Source: an uncultured Propionimicrobium sp.
GTDB taxonomy: Bacteria > Actinomycetota > Actinomycetes > Propionibacteriales > Propionibacteriaceae
DNA length: 64,000 bases
Assembly (NCBI GenBank): GCA_946221385.1
Contig: CAMIGX010000004.1
Span: 62,001 to 126,000, forward strand
Direction of reading: 5' to 3'
Part shown: positions 16,890 to 24,625 of the stretch, in pieces
Layout of the letters: each line of letters begins with the position of its first letter
Numbering within the stretch: the first letter of the stretch is position 1
Made by a program: the position numbers and the translations under genes
Notes under the pieces: model-generated
The model's input: only the letters and a program-made list of their open reading frames with translations
The model's database searches: none
What the model was told of the DNA's origin: nothing

Positions 16890-18506
16890 TCAGTAACCCT
16901 GACCAGGATTGGGATTCTGCTGTGCAGTGGTGTTGTCGTCCACGACCACCGTCGACATGATCTTATCAGCGAAGGTTTGACGGCTCTCGTCCCACAACGG
17001 CCACAGATATCCAATGCCACAAGGAATGGCGTCGACGAAGTGGACGATGTAACGCAACACGGACATGCCAAAACCGATCGGTTGCCCGGTGTTGGCGCTC
17101 ACTAGGCGCGTGCCGGCGACCTTACGTCCGTAGCTTTGCCCCGTGGTTCCCGCGAGATAACCGGTGTTGTAAATGATGAAGGCGAGCACCAAGAGATTCA
17201 GCAGGAATTCCACCGCGACTACGAAGCCGCCACTATTGGACGGGAACAGCGCCATGATCATGGCGACCGCAGCGCCCGGGACGATGTAGTCGATCAATGC
17301 GCTAATTGCACGCTTGGACCAAGGTGAATACATCGGCATGCCACCGCCATAGGACTGCATGGCGTAACCCGCTCCATAGGGCTGGCTTTGATCTTGGTAG
17401 CTGCCCATATTCGAGTAGCCGGTCGACTGATAGCCGGCGGCACCGTAAGCGTTCGGATCATTGCTCCCGTAGCTCTGCTCTGCGGTGTAGCCGCCATAGC
17501 TCGGATCGCCGTAGCCAGACGTACCCGCCGACGCTGACGGATCGCCATAGCTGCCAGATCCGTAGGCCTGCTGTCCGTAGTTCGCCGATCCATAGCTATT
17601 GGAGCCCTGATCCCCATAGCTACCACCAAAAGTGGCGGACTGATCGCCGTAGCTGCCCGAGCCATATCCCTGCTGGCCGTAGCCGGCAGCGCTCTGGTCG
17701 CCGTAACCAACCGAAGAACCTTGCTGATCAAAAGAGCCGCTCGTGCCAGCACCATAGGCTGCGTCGGATCCCAGGCTGCCGAACTGCTCGGACGACTGTC
17801 CATGACCATAGCTAGGGTCAGCCTGCTGTTGAGGCTGGTACCCCGGATCCTGCTGCGAAATTCCGGGGTAGCCGGATTGCTGGCCAAAGTTCGCCGAACC
17901 GGTCGCCTGGTTGCCGTAGTTTTGAGCTTGTTCGCCGTAGGGCACTCCTGTCCCGTACGACGTCTCAGCTTTTGGGTGCTCGTCACCGCCAACGTTGAAA
18001 CGCTCAGCAGCGGGCTGGCCGTAGCCGGCGTAGTCCGCGCCGTCGGTCGGGCCGTAAGAGTCGTAGTTCTCGTTACCGGCTGGGCCATACGGGGTCATGA
18101 CCTGGTCGGCGACCGGGCCATAGGGGGTCTCAGTGCCGTTACGGGTCAAGGTCGGGTCTTGGCTGTAGTTCAATGGCTGCGCACCCTGCTGGTGGTTGAT
18201 CACCGAAGGGTCATGCGGCTGGTTGCCGCGATGCTCGCCGGCAGGAATCTCGCCTGCGCCTGGCTGCTCGTTGCCGCTGAAGTCTGCGCCGTCGGTCGGG
18301 CCATAGGTGTTGTAATTGGTGTTGCCAGCCGGCCCATATGGGGTCTGGCTCTCGTCGCCGTCTGCGGCCGGTCCATAACGAGTCTCGTCATTGGCCAAGC
18401 TATTCGGCTCCCACGAGCCCTCGGCAGCAGGTCCATTTGCCTGATCAGGACGCTTGTCGTTCATTTCGCCGTCGGGAGTGGGACGGTTCCAATAATCGTT
18501 ACTCAC
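16890..18506 (-). CDS. RDD-family membrane protein with long Tyr/Gly/Ser-rich low-complexity N-terminal region
   Basis: C-terminal ~130 residues form an RDD domain: WSKRAISALIDYIVPGAAVAMI, FLLNLLVLAFIIYNTGYL, then YGRKVAGTRLV, with about three membrane helices. RDD proteins are poorly defined; some act in ion exchange or envelope processes. Before it lie ~400 disordered residues: an acidic part with two copies of a YGPAGN..YGPTDGAD block, then a stretch with Tyr every 5-8 residues in SYGDQS, GYGQQ and NYGQQ contexts, like FUS-type condensate-forming tails. GTG 18506 with GGAG 6 nt upstream is the preferred start; ATG 18518 adds four residues. Short Tyr/Gly-rich tails are common in actinobacterial RDD proteins; this one is unusually long. 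Confidence 0.85.
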   Translation of the reverse strand: MSNDYWNRPTPDGEMNDKRPDQANGPAAEGSWEPNSLANDETRYGPAADGDESQTPYGPAGNTNYNTYGPTDGADFSGNEQPGAGEIPAGEHRGNQPHDPSVINHQQGAQPLNYSQDPTLTRNGTETPYGPVADQVMTPYGPAGNENYDSYGPTDGADYAGYGQPAAERFNVGGDEHPKAETSYGTGVPYGEQAQNYGNQATGSANFGQQSGYPGISQQDPGYQPQQQADPSYGHGQSSEQFGSLGSDAAYGAGTSGSFDQQGSSVGYGDQSAAGYGQQGYGSGSYGDQSATFGGSYGDQGSNSYGSANYGQQAYGSGSYGDPSASAGTSGYGDPSYGGYTAEQSYGSNDPNAYGAAGYQSTGYSNMGSYQDQSQPYGAGYAMQSYGGGMPMYSPWSKRAISALIDYIVPGAAVAMIMALFPSNSGGFVVAVEFLLNLLVLAFIIYNTGYLAGTTGQSYGRKVAGTRLVSANTGQPIGFGMSVLRYIVHFVDAIPCGIGYLWPLWDESRQTFADKIMSTVVVDDNTTAQQNPNPGQGY

Positions 18507-18644
18507 GGGCCTCTCCATTCGAGTGGTACAACTAACACGATGCTAGGCCCTCAAGCCTGCGCTGTGGGCAGACTCGTCAGCTTTTGGTCGATCACTTCGC
18601 TGTCAGCGTGCAACCTGGCATGTCACCGCGGTTAGTCTCGAAGT

Positions 18645-19205
18645 GTGACCTATGACCCCTCGTCATCCGATGCGCGCGATTTGATATCGCATGTTCACTC
18701 GCCGGAGGCTGCCTATTCGGGTCACGGCGCGCCAGCTATTGAACTCGCAAAAGAGGAAGCAGAAGAGGTGGGATCGGCAACTCAGGCATTTGATCAAAGC
18801 GCTGAGCTTTCGCTGCGCGAACGACTCGCCGCGTCGGTCATCTTGCCGCCGCTAGGTGGCCTAGCCGCAGCGGCGTTAGCTATCTATGGGTTGAGTCGGA
18901 TAGGGCTGAGCTGGCCATGTCCATTTCTGCATCTCACCGGTTGGCAATGCCCAGTATGTGGCGCGACGAGAGCCTTCGGCGCGCTCTTGCATGGCGATCT
19001 GACAGCAGCTTGGCGTCACAATCAACTGATAATCCTCATCGCAATACTGCTGACAGTGCTCGTGATAGTCGACCTATGGCGAGTGCTGAGTGCCGCTAAT
19101 CGAGCAGTCCTAACGCGTCGCCCACCGACGTCTTGGCGCAAGACTTTCGACTGGGGATTACTAGCCGCAGCTGTTGCTTTCACGATCTGGCGAAATATCT
19201 TCTGA
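18645..19205 (+). CDS. DUF2752 membrane protein
   Basis: A 186-aa protein with the DUF2752 signature CPFLHLTGWQCPVCGATRAF followed by LLHGDLTAAWRHNQ, whose Cys-x2-Cys may bind metal. About three or four membrane helices: LGGLAAAALAIYGL, LIILIAILLTVLVIVDLW, LLAAAVAFTIW. A ~65-residue hydrophilic acidic N terminus precedes the core. TAGTCT (18633-18638) ends 6 nt before the GTG and no Shine-Dalgarno is present, implying a leaderless transcript. Function unknown. It is divergent from the RDD gene. Confidence 0.8.
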   Translation: MTYDPSSSDARDLISHVHSPEAAYSGHGAPAIELAKEEAEEVGSATQAFDQSAELSLRERLAASVILPPLGGLAAAALAIYGLSRIGLSWPCPFLHLTGWQCPVCGATRAFGALLHGDLTAAWRHNQLIILIAILLTVLVIVDLWRVLSAANRAVLTRRPPTSWRKTFDWGLLAAAVAFTIWRNIF

Positions 19206-19251
19206 CGACTCGCGCGCGTCGAACTTGATGTTGTGATCAAAAGCAGTACGT

Positions 19252-19298
19252 TAGCTACATCTAGTAGCCGTACTGCTAGCAACCACTAGTACTTGTGG
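19252..19298. promoter_or_regulatory. Tandem NrdR boxes upstream of nrdR-nrdJ
   Basis: Two 16-bp dyads, TAGCTACATCTAGTAG (19252-19267) and CCACTAGTACTTGTGG (19283-19298), start 31 bp apart, i.e. three helical turns. Both fit the C-w-A-N4-T-w-G core of NrdR boxes. The first sits inside a larger dyad whose 9-bp arms AGCAGTACG (19242-19250) and CGTACTGCT (19269-19277) match perfectly. The ATG of nrdR is about 80 bp downstream. Confidence 0.8.
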
Positions 19299-19376
19299 TT
19301 AACTACTCATTCGGGTGCTTGTGGCCTTCTTCGGACACGAGCACCCGTCGCATGCCAACTAGGCCGGGGGGGACCA

Positions 19377-19835
19377 ATGCATTGTCCGTATTGTCATCAC
19401 GAGGATTCGCGGGTCACAGACTCACGCGTCAGCGATGACGGCGCGTCGATTCGTCGACGTCGGCAATGCCCTAGTTGCGAGAAGCGTTTCACGACCATCG
19501 AGCAAGCGCAGCTGCTGGTCGTCAAGCGCAGTGGGGTGACCGAGCCGTTTTCGCGCGACAAGGTCATCACCGGGGTGCGTAAAGCCTGCAAAGGACGTCC
19601 AGTCAGCGAAGCTCAATTGGCCAAGCTGGGCCAAGAGGTCGAGGACGCATTACGTGCTTCTGGGCATGCTGAGGTGCCAGCCATGGAGGTAGGTGTCGCG
19701 ATCTTGGGTCCGCTATCAAAGCTCGATCCGGTTGCCTATCTCCGATTCGCCAGCGTCTACGAAAACTTCGAAAGCGTCGAAGATTTCCAGACCGAGATTG
19801 ACCGGCTCAAAGCGGTCGAGATCGCTCAAGGGTGA
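19377..19835 (+). CDS. nrdR: Transcriptional repressor NrdR
   Basis: Represses ribonucleotide reductase genes in response to ATP/dATP. Zinc ribbon C3/C6/C31/C34 (MHCPYC, QCPSCEKRF), then the ATP-cone domain (VKRSGVTEPFSRDKV to FASVYENF). ATG 19377 gives the invariant MHCPYCHHEDSRV and 152 aa. The frame is open to 19293, but the added residues match nothing. Twin NrdR boxes upstream imply autoregulation; nrdJ is 154 bp downstream. Confidence 0.96.
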   Translation: MHCPYCHHEDSRVTDSRVSDDGASIRRRRQCPSCEKRFTTIEQAQLLVVKRSGVTEPFSRDKVITGVRKACKGRPVSEAQLAKLGQEVEDALRASGHAEVPAMEVGVAILGPLSKLDPVAYLRFASVYENFESVEDFQTEIDRLKAVEIAQG

Positions 19836-19989
19836 CGCGTTGCGTCCCCATCAACCAGGAACCAACAACTGAAAAGCCAGCAACAAAAATTTGTCAGAGC
19901 TGCCCGGCAGGATCGTCTCTGAGACGAGAAGGACAGCGAGTCGTACATCGTGACGCGGCCGGCCAGACCGCAGAAGGAAGGAAATTGAC

Positions 19990-22887
19990 ATGACCGAGAC
20001 GACCGAATCGCGGATCGCCGAACAGGTCGACCGCGTCGGCGAGGGGCTGCGGATGCGCCGGGTATTCAGCTCCGCGGAGGCCCACCCCTACGACCAGGTG
20101 CAGTGGGAACGCCGAGACGTCGTACAGACTAACTGGAAGACCGGCGAGGTCGTCTTCGAGCAAAAGGGCGTGGAATTTCCAGATTTCTGGAGCGTCAACG
20201 CCTCCACCATCGTCACCACGAAGTATTTCCGCGGCGCGCTGGGCACTGATCAGCGCGAGGCGAGCTTACGTACGCTGATCGATCGGGTCGTCGGCAAATA
20301 TCGCCAGACCGGTGAGCAAGCCGGATATTTCGCGAGCGGAGAAGACGCCCAGATTTTCGCTGACGAGCTGACCTGGCTGCTGTTGCATCAATATTTCAGC
20401 TTCAACTCCCCGGTCTGGTTCAACGTCGGCACTAACGCAAAACAGCAAGTCAGCGCCTGTTTCATTTTGTCGGTTGATGACTCGATGGAGTCGATCCTGA
20501 ACTGGTATCGCGAAGAAGGCATGATCTTCAAGGGGGGTTCAGGAGCTGGTTTGAACCTCTCGCGCATCCGCTCCTCGAAGGAACTGCTGCGTTCCTCGGG
20601 TGGCACCGCCTCTGGCCCGGTGTCGTTCATGCGCGGCGCGGACGCTTCGGCCGGCACCATCAAGTCTGGTGGTGCCACGCGGCGGGCCGCGAAGATGGTG
20701 GTCTTGGATATCGATCACCCTGACATCGAAGAGTTCATTGAGACCAAGGCGCGCGAGGAAGACAAGATCCGGGTCTTGCGCGACGCAGGTTTCGATATGG
20801 ATCTAGGTGGCCGTGACATCAATTCGGTGCAGTATCAGAATGCCAACAACTCCGTGCGGGTGTCTGACGAGTTCATGAAGGCGGTCACCGAAGACGGCAA
20901 GTTCGGGCTACGGGCACGCACCACCGGCGAGGTCATCGAAGAGGTGTCGGCCAAGGAATTGTTCAACAAGGTGGCGCAGGCGGCTTGGGAATGCGCCGAT
21001 CCCGGCGTGCAATATGACGACACCATCAACCGCTGGCACACCATTCCGCAATCGGGTCGGATCAATGCGTCTAACCCGTGCTCGGAGTATATGAGCATCG
21101 ATAATTCTTCGTGCAACCTGGCCAGCTTGAACCTGCTGAAGTTCCTGCGCGACGACGACAGCTTCGACACGGAGTGTTTCGTCGCTGCCGTGGAGACGAT
21201 CATCACTGCGATGGACATCTCGATCGTCTTCGGTGATTTCCCGACCGAAGCGGTGACCCAGAACACCCGAGATTTCCGTCAGCTAGGCATCGGTTATGCC
21301 AACCTCGGCGCGCTGCTGATGGCGCTGGGCAAGGGCTACGACTCCGACGGTGGCCGGGCGCTGGCGGCGACGATCACATCGTTGATGACTGGCGCTGCGT
21401 ATCGGCGCTCAGCTGAGTTGGCCGGCGTGGTCGGACCCTATCGCGGCTATGCGATCAACGCTGCAGATCACAAGCGGGTCATGGCCATGCACGCTGCCGC
21501 AAATGATGACATCGTCACTTTGCATCAGCTGGACCACGACGTGAAGACTGCCGCCACCGAGCAATGGCGTCAGGTGCTCGAGATCGGCGAGCGCAACGGC
21601 TTCCGCAACTCGCAGGCCTCGGTGCTGGCGCCCACTGGCACGATCGGCTTCATGATGGATTGCGATACCACTGGTATTGAACCGGACTTCTCGTTAGTCA
21701 AGTTCAAGAAATTGGTGGGCGGCGGATCGATGCAGATCGTCAATCAGACCGTTCCGCGGGCTTTGAAGAATCTGGGCTATAACGAAACCGAAGCTGCTCA
21801 GATCATCGGTTACATCTCCGACAACGGCAATGTCGTTGACGCTCCTGGACTCAAGCCAGCTCACTATGAGGTCTTCGACACCGCGATGGGCGTGCGTGCC
21901 ATTGAGCCGATGGGTCACGTACGGATGATGGCTGCGGTGCAGCCCTTCCTATCTGGTGCCATCTCGAAGACGGTCAACCTCCCGGAGTCTGCCACCGTCG
22001 AAGAGATCGCTGACGTCTACCTGCGCGGCTGGGAGATGGGCCTCAAGGCCATCGCTGTATATCGCGACAACTGCAAAGTCGGCCAGCCGCTGAGCGACGC
22101 TAAGGCCACCAAAGCTGAGGAAAAGAAGGACGCTCCTGCCCCAGAGGTGCGCGTTGAATATCGGCCGCGTCGCCAGCGGCTGCCCAAGTCGCGCGCCAGT
22201 CGCACGACGAGCTTCGCCGTCGGTGGGGCAGAGGGCTATATGACCTCCGGCGCCTATGACGATGGTCGCCTGGGTGAAGTCTTCTTGAAGCTAGGCAAGC
22301 AGGGTTCGACATTGTCGGGTGTCATGGATGCCTTCTCGATCGCGGTCTCGATCGGTTTGCAGTACGGTGTGCCGCTGGAGAGCTTCGTGCAGAAGTTCAC
22401 GAACCTAAAATTTGAGCCTGCCGGCATGACCGACGATCCAGATATCCGCATCGCTCAGTCGGTGATGGACTACATCTTCCGTCGTCTGGCCCTGGATTAC
22501 CTAGACTTCGACGAACGCGCTGAGCTCGGTATCTATACCGCAGCAGAGCGGGCCCGCTACGTCGAAACCGGCTCGTATCTGTTGACTGAAGAGGAGGAAG
22601 CTCAACTGCCGGAAGCTGAGTTGCTCAAGAATGACGCCGCAGACGATCGTCGAGTCGATCAAGCCGGCCCGATGCAACCGGCGTTGGTCGCCGCTCAGCC
22701 CGTCTATCCGGCAGAGGAGACCCAAGATAACGTGGACGGTCACCCGCACACCACCAGTGAATTGATGGAAGCTATCACTGGCATGGAGGTGGATGCACCG
22801 TTGTGCATGACCTGCGGCACCAAGATGCGTCCGTCGGGTAGCTGCTATGTCTGCGAGGGCTGCGGTTCGACCAGCGGCTGCAGCTAA
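19990..22887 (+). CDS. nrdJ: Adenosylcobalamin-dependent (class II) ribonucleotide reductase
   Basis: Makes deoxyribonucleotides using B12, independent of oxygen. 965 aa, full length. Key parts: N-terminal substrate region with NSPVWFNVG and QVSACFIL; GSGAGLNLS; the active-site block NPCSEYMSIDNSSCNLASLNL; SVLAPTGTIGFMMDCDTTGIEP; and the C-terminal Cys-rich tail (MTCGTKMRPSGSCYVCEGCG, then SGCS), typical of long actinobacterial NrdJ. ATG 19990 has GAAGGA upstream. I see no cobalamin riboswitch in the 154-bp leader. Control is most likely by NrdR from the shared upstream boxes. Confidence 0.96.
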   Translation: MTETTESRIAEQVDRVGEGLRMRRVFSSAEAHPYDQVQWERRDVVQTNWKTGEVVFEQKGVEFPDFWSVNASTIVTTKYFRGALGTDQREASLRTLIDRVVGKYRQTGEQAGYFASGEDAQIFADELTWLLLHQYFSFNSPVWFNVGTNAKQQVSACFILSVDDSMESILNWYREEGMIFKGGSGAGLNLSRIRSSKELLRSSGGTASGPVSFMRGADASAGTIKSGGATRRAAKMVVLDIDHPDIEEFIETKAREEDKIRVLRDAGFDMDLGGRDINSVQYQNANNSVRVSDEFMKAVTEDGKFGLRARTTGEVIEEVSAKELFNKVAQAAWECADPGVQYDDTINRWHTIPQSGRINASNPCSEYMSIDNSSCNLASLNLLKFLRDDDSFDTECFVAAVETIITAMDISIVFGDFPTEAVTQNTRDFRQLGIGYANLGALLMALGKGYDSDGGRALAATITSLMTGAAYRRSAELAGVVGPYRGYAINAADHKRVMAMHAAANDDIVTLHQLDHDVKTAATEQWRQVLEIGERNGFRNSQASVLAPTGTIGFMMDCDTTGIEPDFSLVKFKKLVGGGSMQIVNQTVPRALKNLGYNETEAAQIIGYISDNGNVVDAPGLKPAHYEVFDTAMGVRAIEPMGHVRMMAAVQPFLSGAISKTVNLPESATVEEIADVYLRGWEMGLKAIAVYRDNCKVGQPLSDAKATKAEEKKDAPAPEVRVEYRPRRQRLPKSRASRTTSFAVGGAEGYMTSGAYDDGRLGEVFLKLGKQGSTLSGVMDAFSIAVSIGLQYGVPLESFVQKFTNLKFEPAGMTDDPDIRIAQSVMDYIFRRLALDYLDFDERAELGIYTAAERARYVETGSYLLTEEEEAQLPEAELLKNDAADDRRVDQAGPMQPALVAAQPVYPAEETQDNVDGHPHTTSELMEAITGMEVDAPLCMTCGTKMRPSGSCYVCEGCGSTSGCS

Positions 22888-22919
22888 CTGGTCAGCGGCT
22901 AGTCGCCAGAAAATAAACG

Positions 22920-22952
22920 GGGTGGCGTCGATCATGATGATCGGCGCCACCC
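22920..22952. terminator. Hairpin terminator between nrdJ and a convergent small gene
   Basis: GGGTGGCG / CGCCACCC outer arms plus CGATC / GATCG inner arms, with one T-G mismatch and loop ATGAT. No long T-run. It separates convergent transcripts. Confidence 0.75.
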
Positions 22953-22988
22953 GCGCGTTAGATACTAGAAAACTTTGACGGGGCCCAG

Positions 22989-23180
22989 TCAGGCTGCCGG
23001 CGGGGTCTCCTGCGGAGTGTTGACCGGCTCGTCCTGCCCTTCGGTGAACGCATGCTCGGGTTCCGCGCTAGCTGGATTTGCCGATTCGACCGGGTCATTG
23101 GCTAGGTCCTCGGTGGGATCGAGCACCGGCTCGGCTGTCTGATCCTCAATCTCGGCCGCAAGATCGTCAAAAGTTCCCAT
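22989..23180 (-). CDS. Small acidic protein of unknown function
   Basis: 63 aa beginning MGTFDDLAAEIEDQ at ATG 23180, preceded by a near-perfect AAGGAGGTG with 5-nt spacing, the strongest ribosome-binding site I saw in this window. The product is very acidic and rich in Glu, Asp, Pro and Ala (DPTEDLANDPVES), with no cysteine and no membrane segment, so probably disordered. I do not recognise a family. Convergent with nrdJ. Confidence 0.6.
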   Translation of the reverse strand: MGTFDDLAAEIEDQTAEPVLDPTEDLANDPVESANPASAEPEHAFTEGQDEPVNTPQETPPAA

Positions 23181-23360
23181 CGGCCACCTCCTTTCGTCAC
23201 CGATACGCACCGCAGCGCATCTGTTGGTTATGCCAATCTACGTCGCCGGTCAACTGCTGGGGTCACAATAGAAAAATCAACGCCACCTAGCAGGCACAAA
23301 GCTGAAGAGCTCGACGACCAGGAAATTTTCGGGCGGCGTACCAGGAAGGGTGAGATAGAC

Positions 23361-23561
23361 ATGTTCGGTAGACCATCAAATGTGAAAGTGCCATCGGCTG
23401 ACGATGACTTGATGGTGCTGGCCTCCACCTATCCATTGATGGTGGGAAAGCGATCAGCCTTCGGTCGACTCTCCAAGCGAGTCTTCGTCCGTGCCCGAGT
23501 AGACGGCAACGGGAAGCTGGAATTCTTCGTAGACCCAGAAGATCTGAAATATCTGCGCTGA
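23361..23561 (+). CDS. Small hypothetical protein
   Basis: 66 aa from ATG 23361 (MFGRPSNVKVPSADDDL) with a weak GGGTGAG upstream. It has a basic middle (GKRSAFGRLSKRVFVRARVD) and an ordered-looking end (GNGKLEFFVDPEDLKYLR), suggesting a small folded beta-rich domain. No family recognised. It stands alone between two other plus- and minus-strand units. It is probably real: codon choice resembles its neighbours and the product is not low-complexity. Confidence 0.5.
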   Translation: MFGRPSNVKVPSADDDLMVLASTYPLMVGKRSAFGRLSKRVFVRARVDGNGKLEFFVDPEDLKYLR

Positions 23562-23629
23562 GATTCGTCCTCAGTTCTGTGGGCTGGGAAGCAAGATCGT
23601 CGACGATTGGCGAGCAATAGGCTAGTCAT

Positions 23630-24568
23630 GTGATCGGCGTCCTCAACGGCTTTATGACCATCTGGGTCGTCGTTGGCGTCGGGTGGCTATTGGCGCAGTT
23701 GAAGATCTTGGACGAGGGCGCACAACATGTGCTGTCGAAAGTCGCCTTTCATGCGGGATTGCCATGCCTGCTGTTCGGTTCATTGCTGCGCGCCGAATTG
23801 GGCCGCATCTTTTCGACCAATGTCATCGTATCGATCCTCGCGATCGCGTTGACGGTAACCCTCTATCTAATCCCAGCGGCACTCCGCTGGCGGCGCGATT
23901 CAGGACATTTGGTGATCGGCTCATTTGGTTCGGCCTATGTCAACGCGAACAATATGGGTCTGCCGATCGCCGCGTATGTCATCGGCGATACCAGCTGGGT
24001 GGCTCCGATTCTGCTCATCCAAGTGATCTTCTTGCAGCCTTTCGGTTTGGCCCTGCTTGACGTGCTCGCCGCCAAGAAAGAGCATCGCGAGGTCTCGGCT
24101 TGGGAATATGTGACGCTGCCGCTGCGCAATCCGATGACCGTCGGGGTGTTATTGGGCGTCATCTTGAATCTCACCCAGCTGCATCCGCCCCAGGTGATCG
24201 TCAATATCACCGATGTCATCGGCGGCATCTCAGTGCCAGCAATGTTGATCGCATTTGGCATCTCTCTTCGACTTGGGCCGTTGCCTGGCAAAGGCAATCT
24301 TGGCGAGACGATTTACATCAGTCTGCTGAAGGTCTTTGTCCAGCCCCTGATTGCGCTGTGTTTGGCGCGTTGGCTCTTCCATTTTGATGTCGTGACGACA
24401 TTGGCGGTCACGGTCATGGCAGGATTGCCGACCGCTCAGAATGTTTTTGTGTTCGCAATGCGCGCTAAAGAATCTGTGCAGCTAGCCCGAGACGTGATTT
24501 TCATCACTTCACTAGCCTCGATACCGGCTATCACTGCATACGCGGCGCTCGTGCACGCGTTGATATAG
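23630..24568 (+). CDS. AEC-family (auxin efflux carrier-like) transporter
   Basis: 312-aa polytopic membrane protein of the bile/arsenite/riboflavin-related AEC superfamily; bacterial members export or import malate, malonate or other organic anions. About ten hydrophobic segments, starting TIWVVVGVGWLLAQL. GSAYVNANNMGLPIAAYVIGD in the first half and GISVPAMLIAFGISLR plus GLPTAQNVFVFA in the second are family-typical. TAGGCT (23618-23623) ends 6 nt before GTG 23630, so it may be leaderless. Substrate cannot be told from sequence. Confidence 0.85.
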   Translation: MIGVLNGFMTIWVVVGVGWLLAQLKILDEGAQHVLSKVAFHAGLPCLLFGSLLRAELGRIFSTNVIVSILAIALTVTLYLIPAALRWRRDSGHLVIGSFGSAYVNANNMGLPIAAYVIGDTSWVAPILLIQVIFLQPFGLALLDVLAAKKEHREVSAWEYVTLPLRNPMTVGVLLGVILNLTQLHPPQVIVNITDVIGGISVPAMLIAFGISLRLGPLPGKGNLGETIYISLLKVFVQPLIALCLARWLFHFDVVTTLAVTVMAGLPTAQNVFVFAMRAKESVQLARDVIFITSLASIPAITAYAALVHALI

Positions 24569-24625
24569 CCGCGATCGGCTGTGCGCCCGATCCGAGGGTT
24601 TTCTCGACCACTTAAGATTGCCGTT

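Noticed and set aside
17721..18635. Long open frame (304 codons) on the plus strand opposite the RDD gene
   Set aside because: It is antisense to the repetitive Tyr/Gly-rich coding region and its Val/Leu/Arg-rich product mirrors the repeats. No ribosome-binding site or family.
19836..19989. Cobalamin riboswitch before nrdJ
   Set aside because: The 154-bp leader is too short and lacks a B12-box-like GCCACTG; NrdR boxes explain control.
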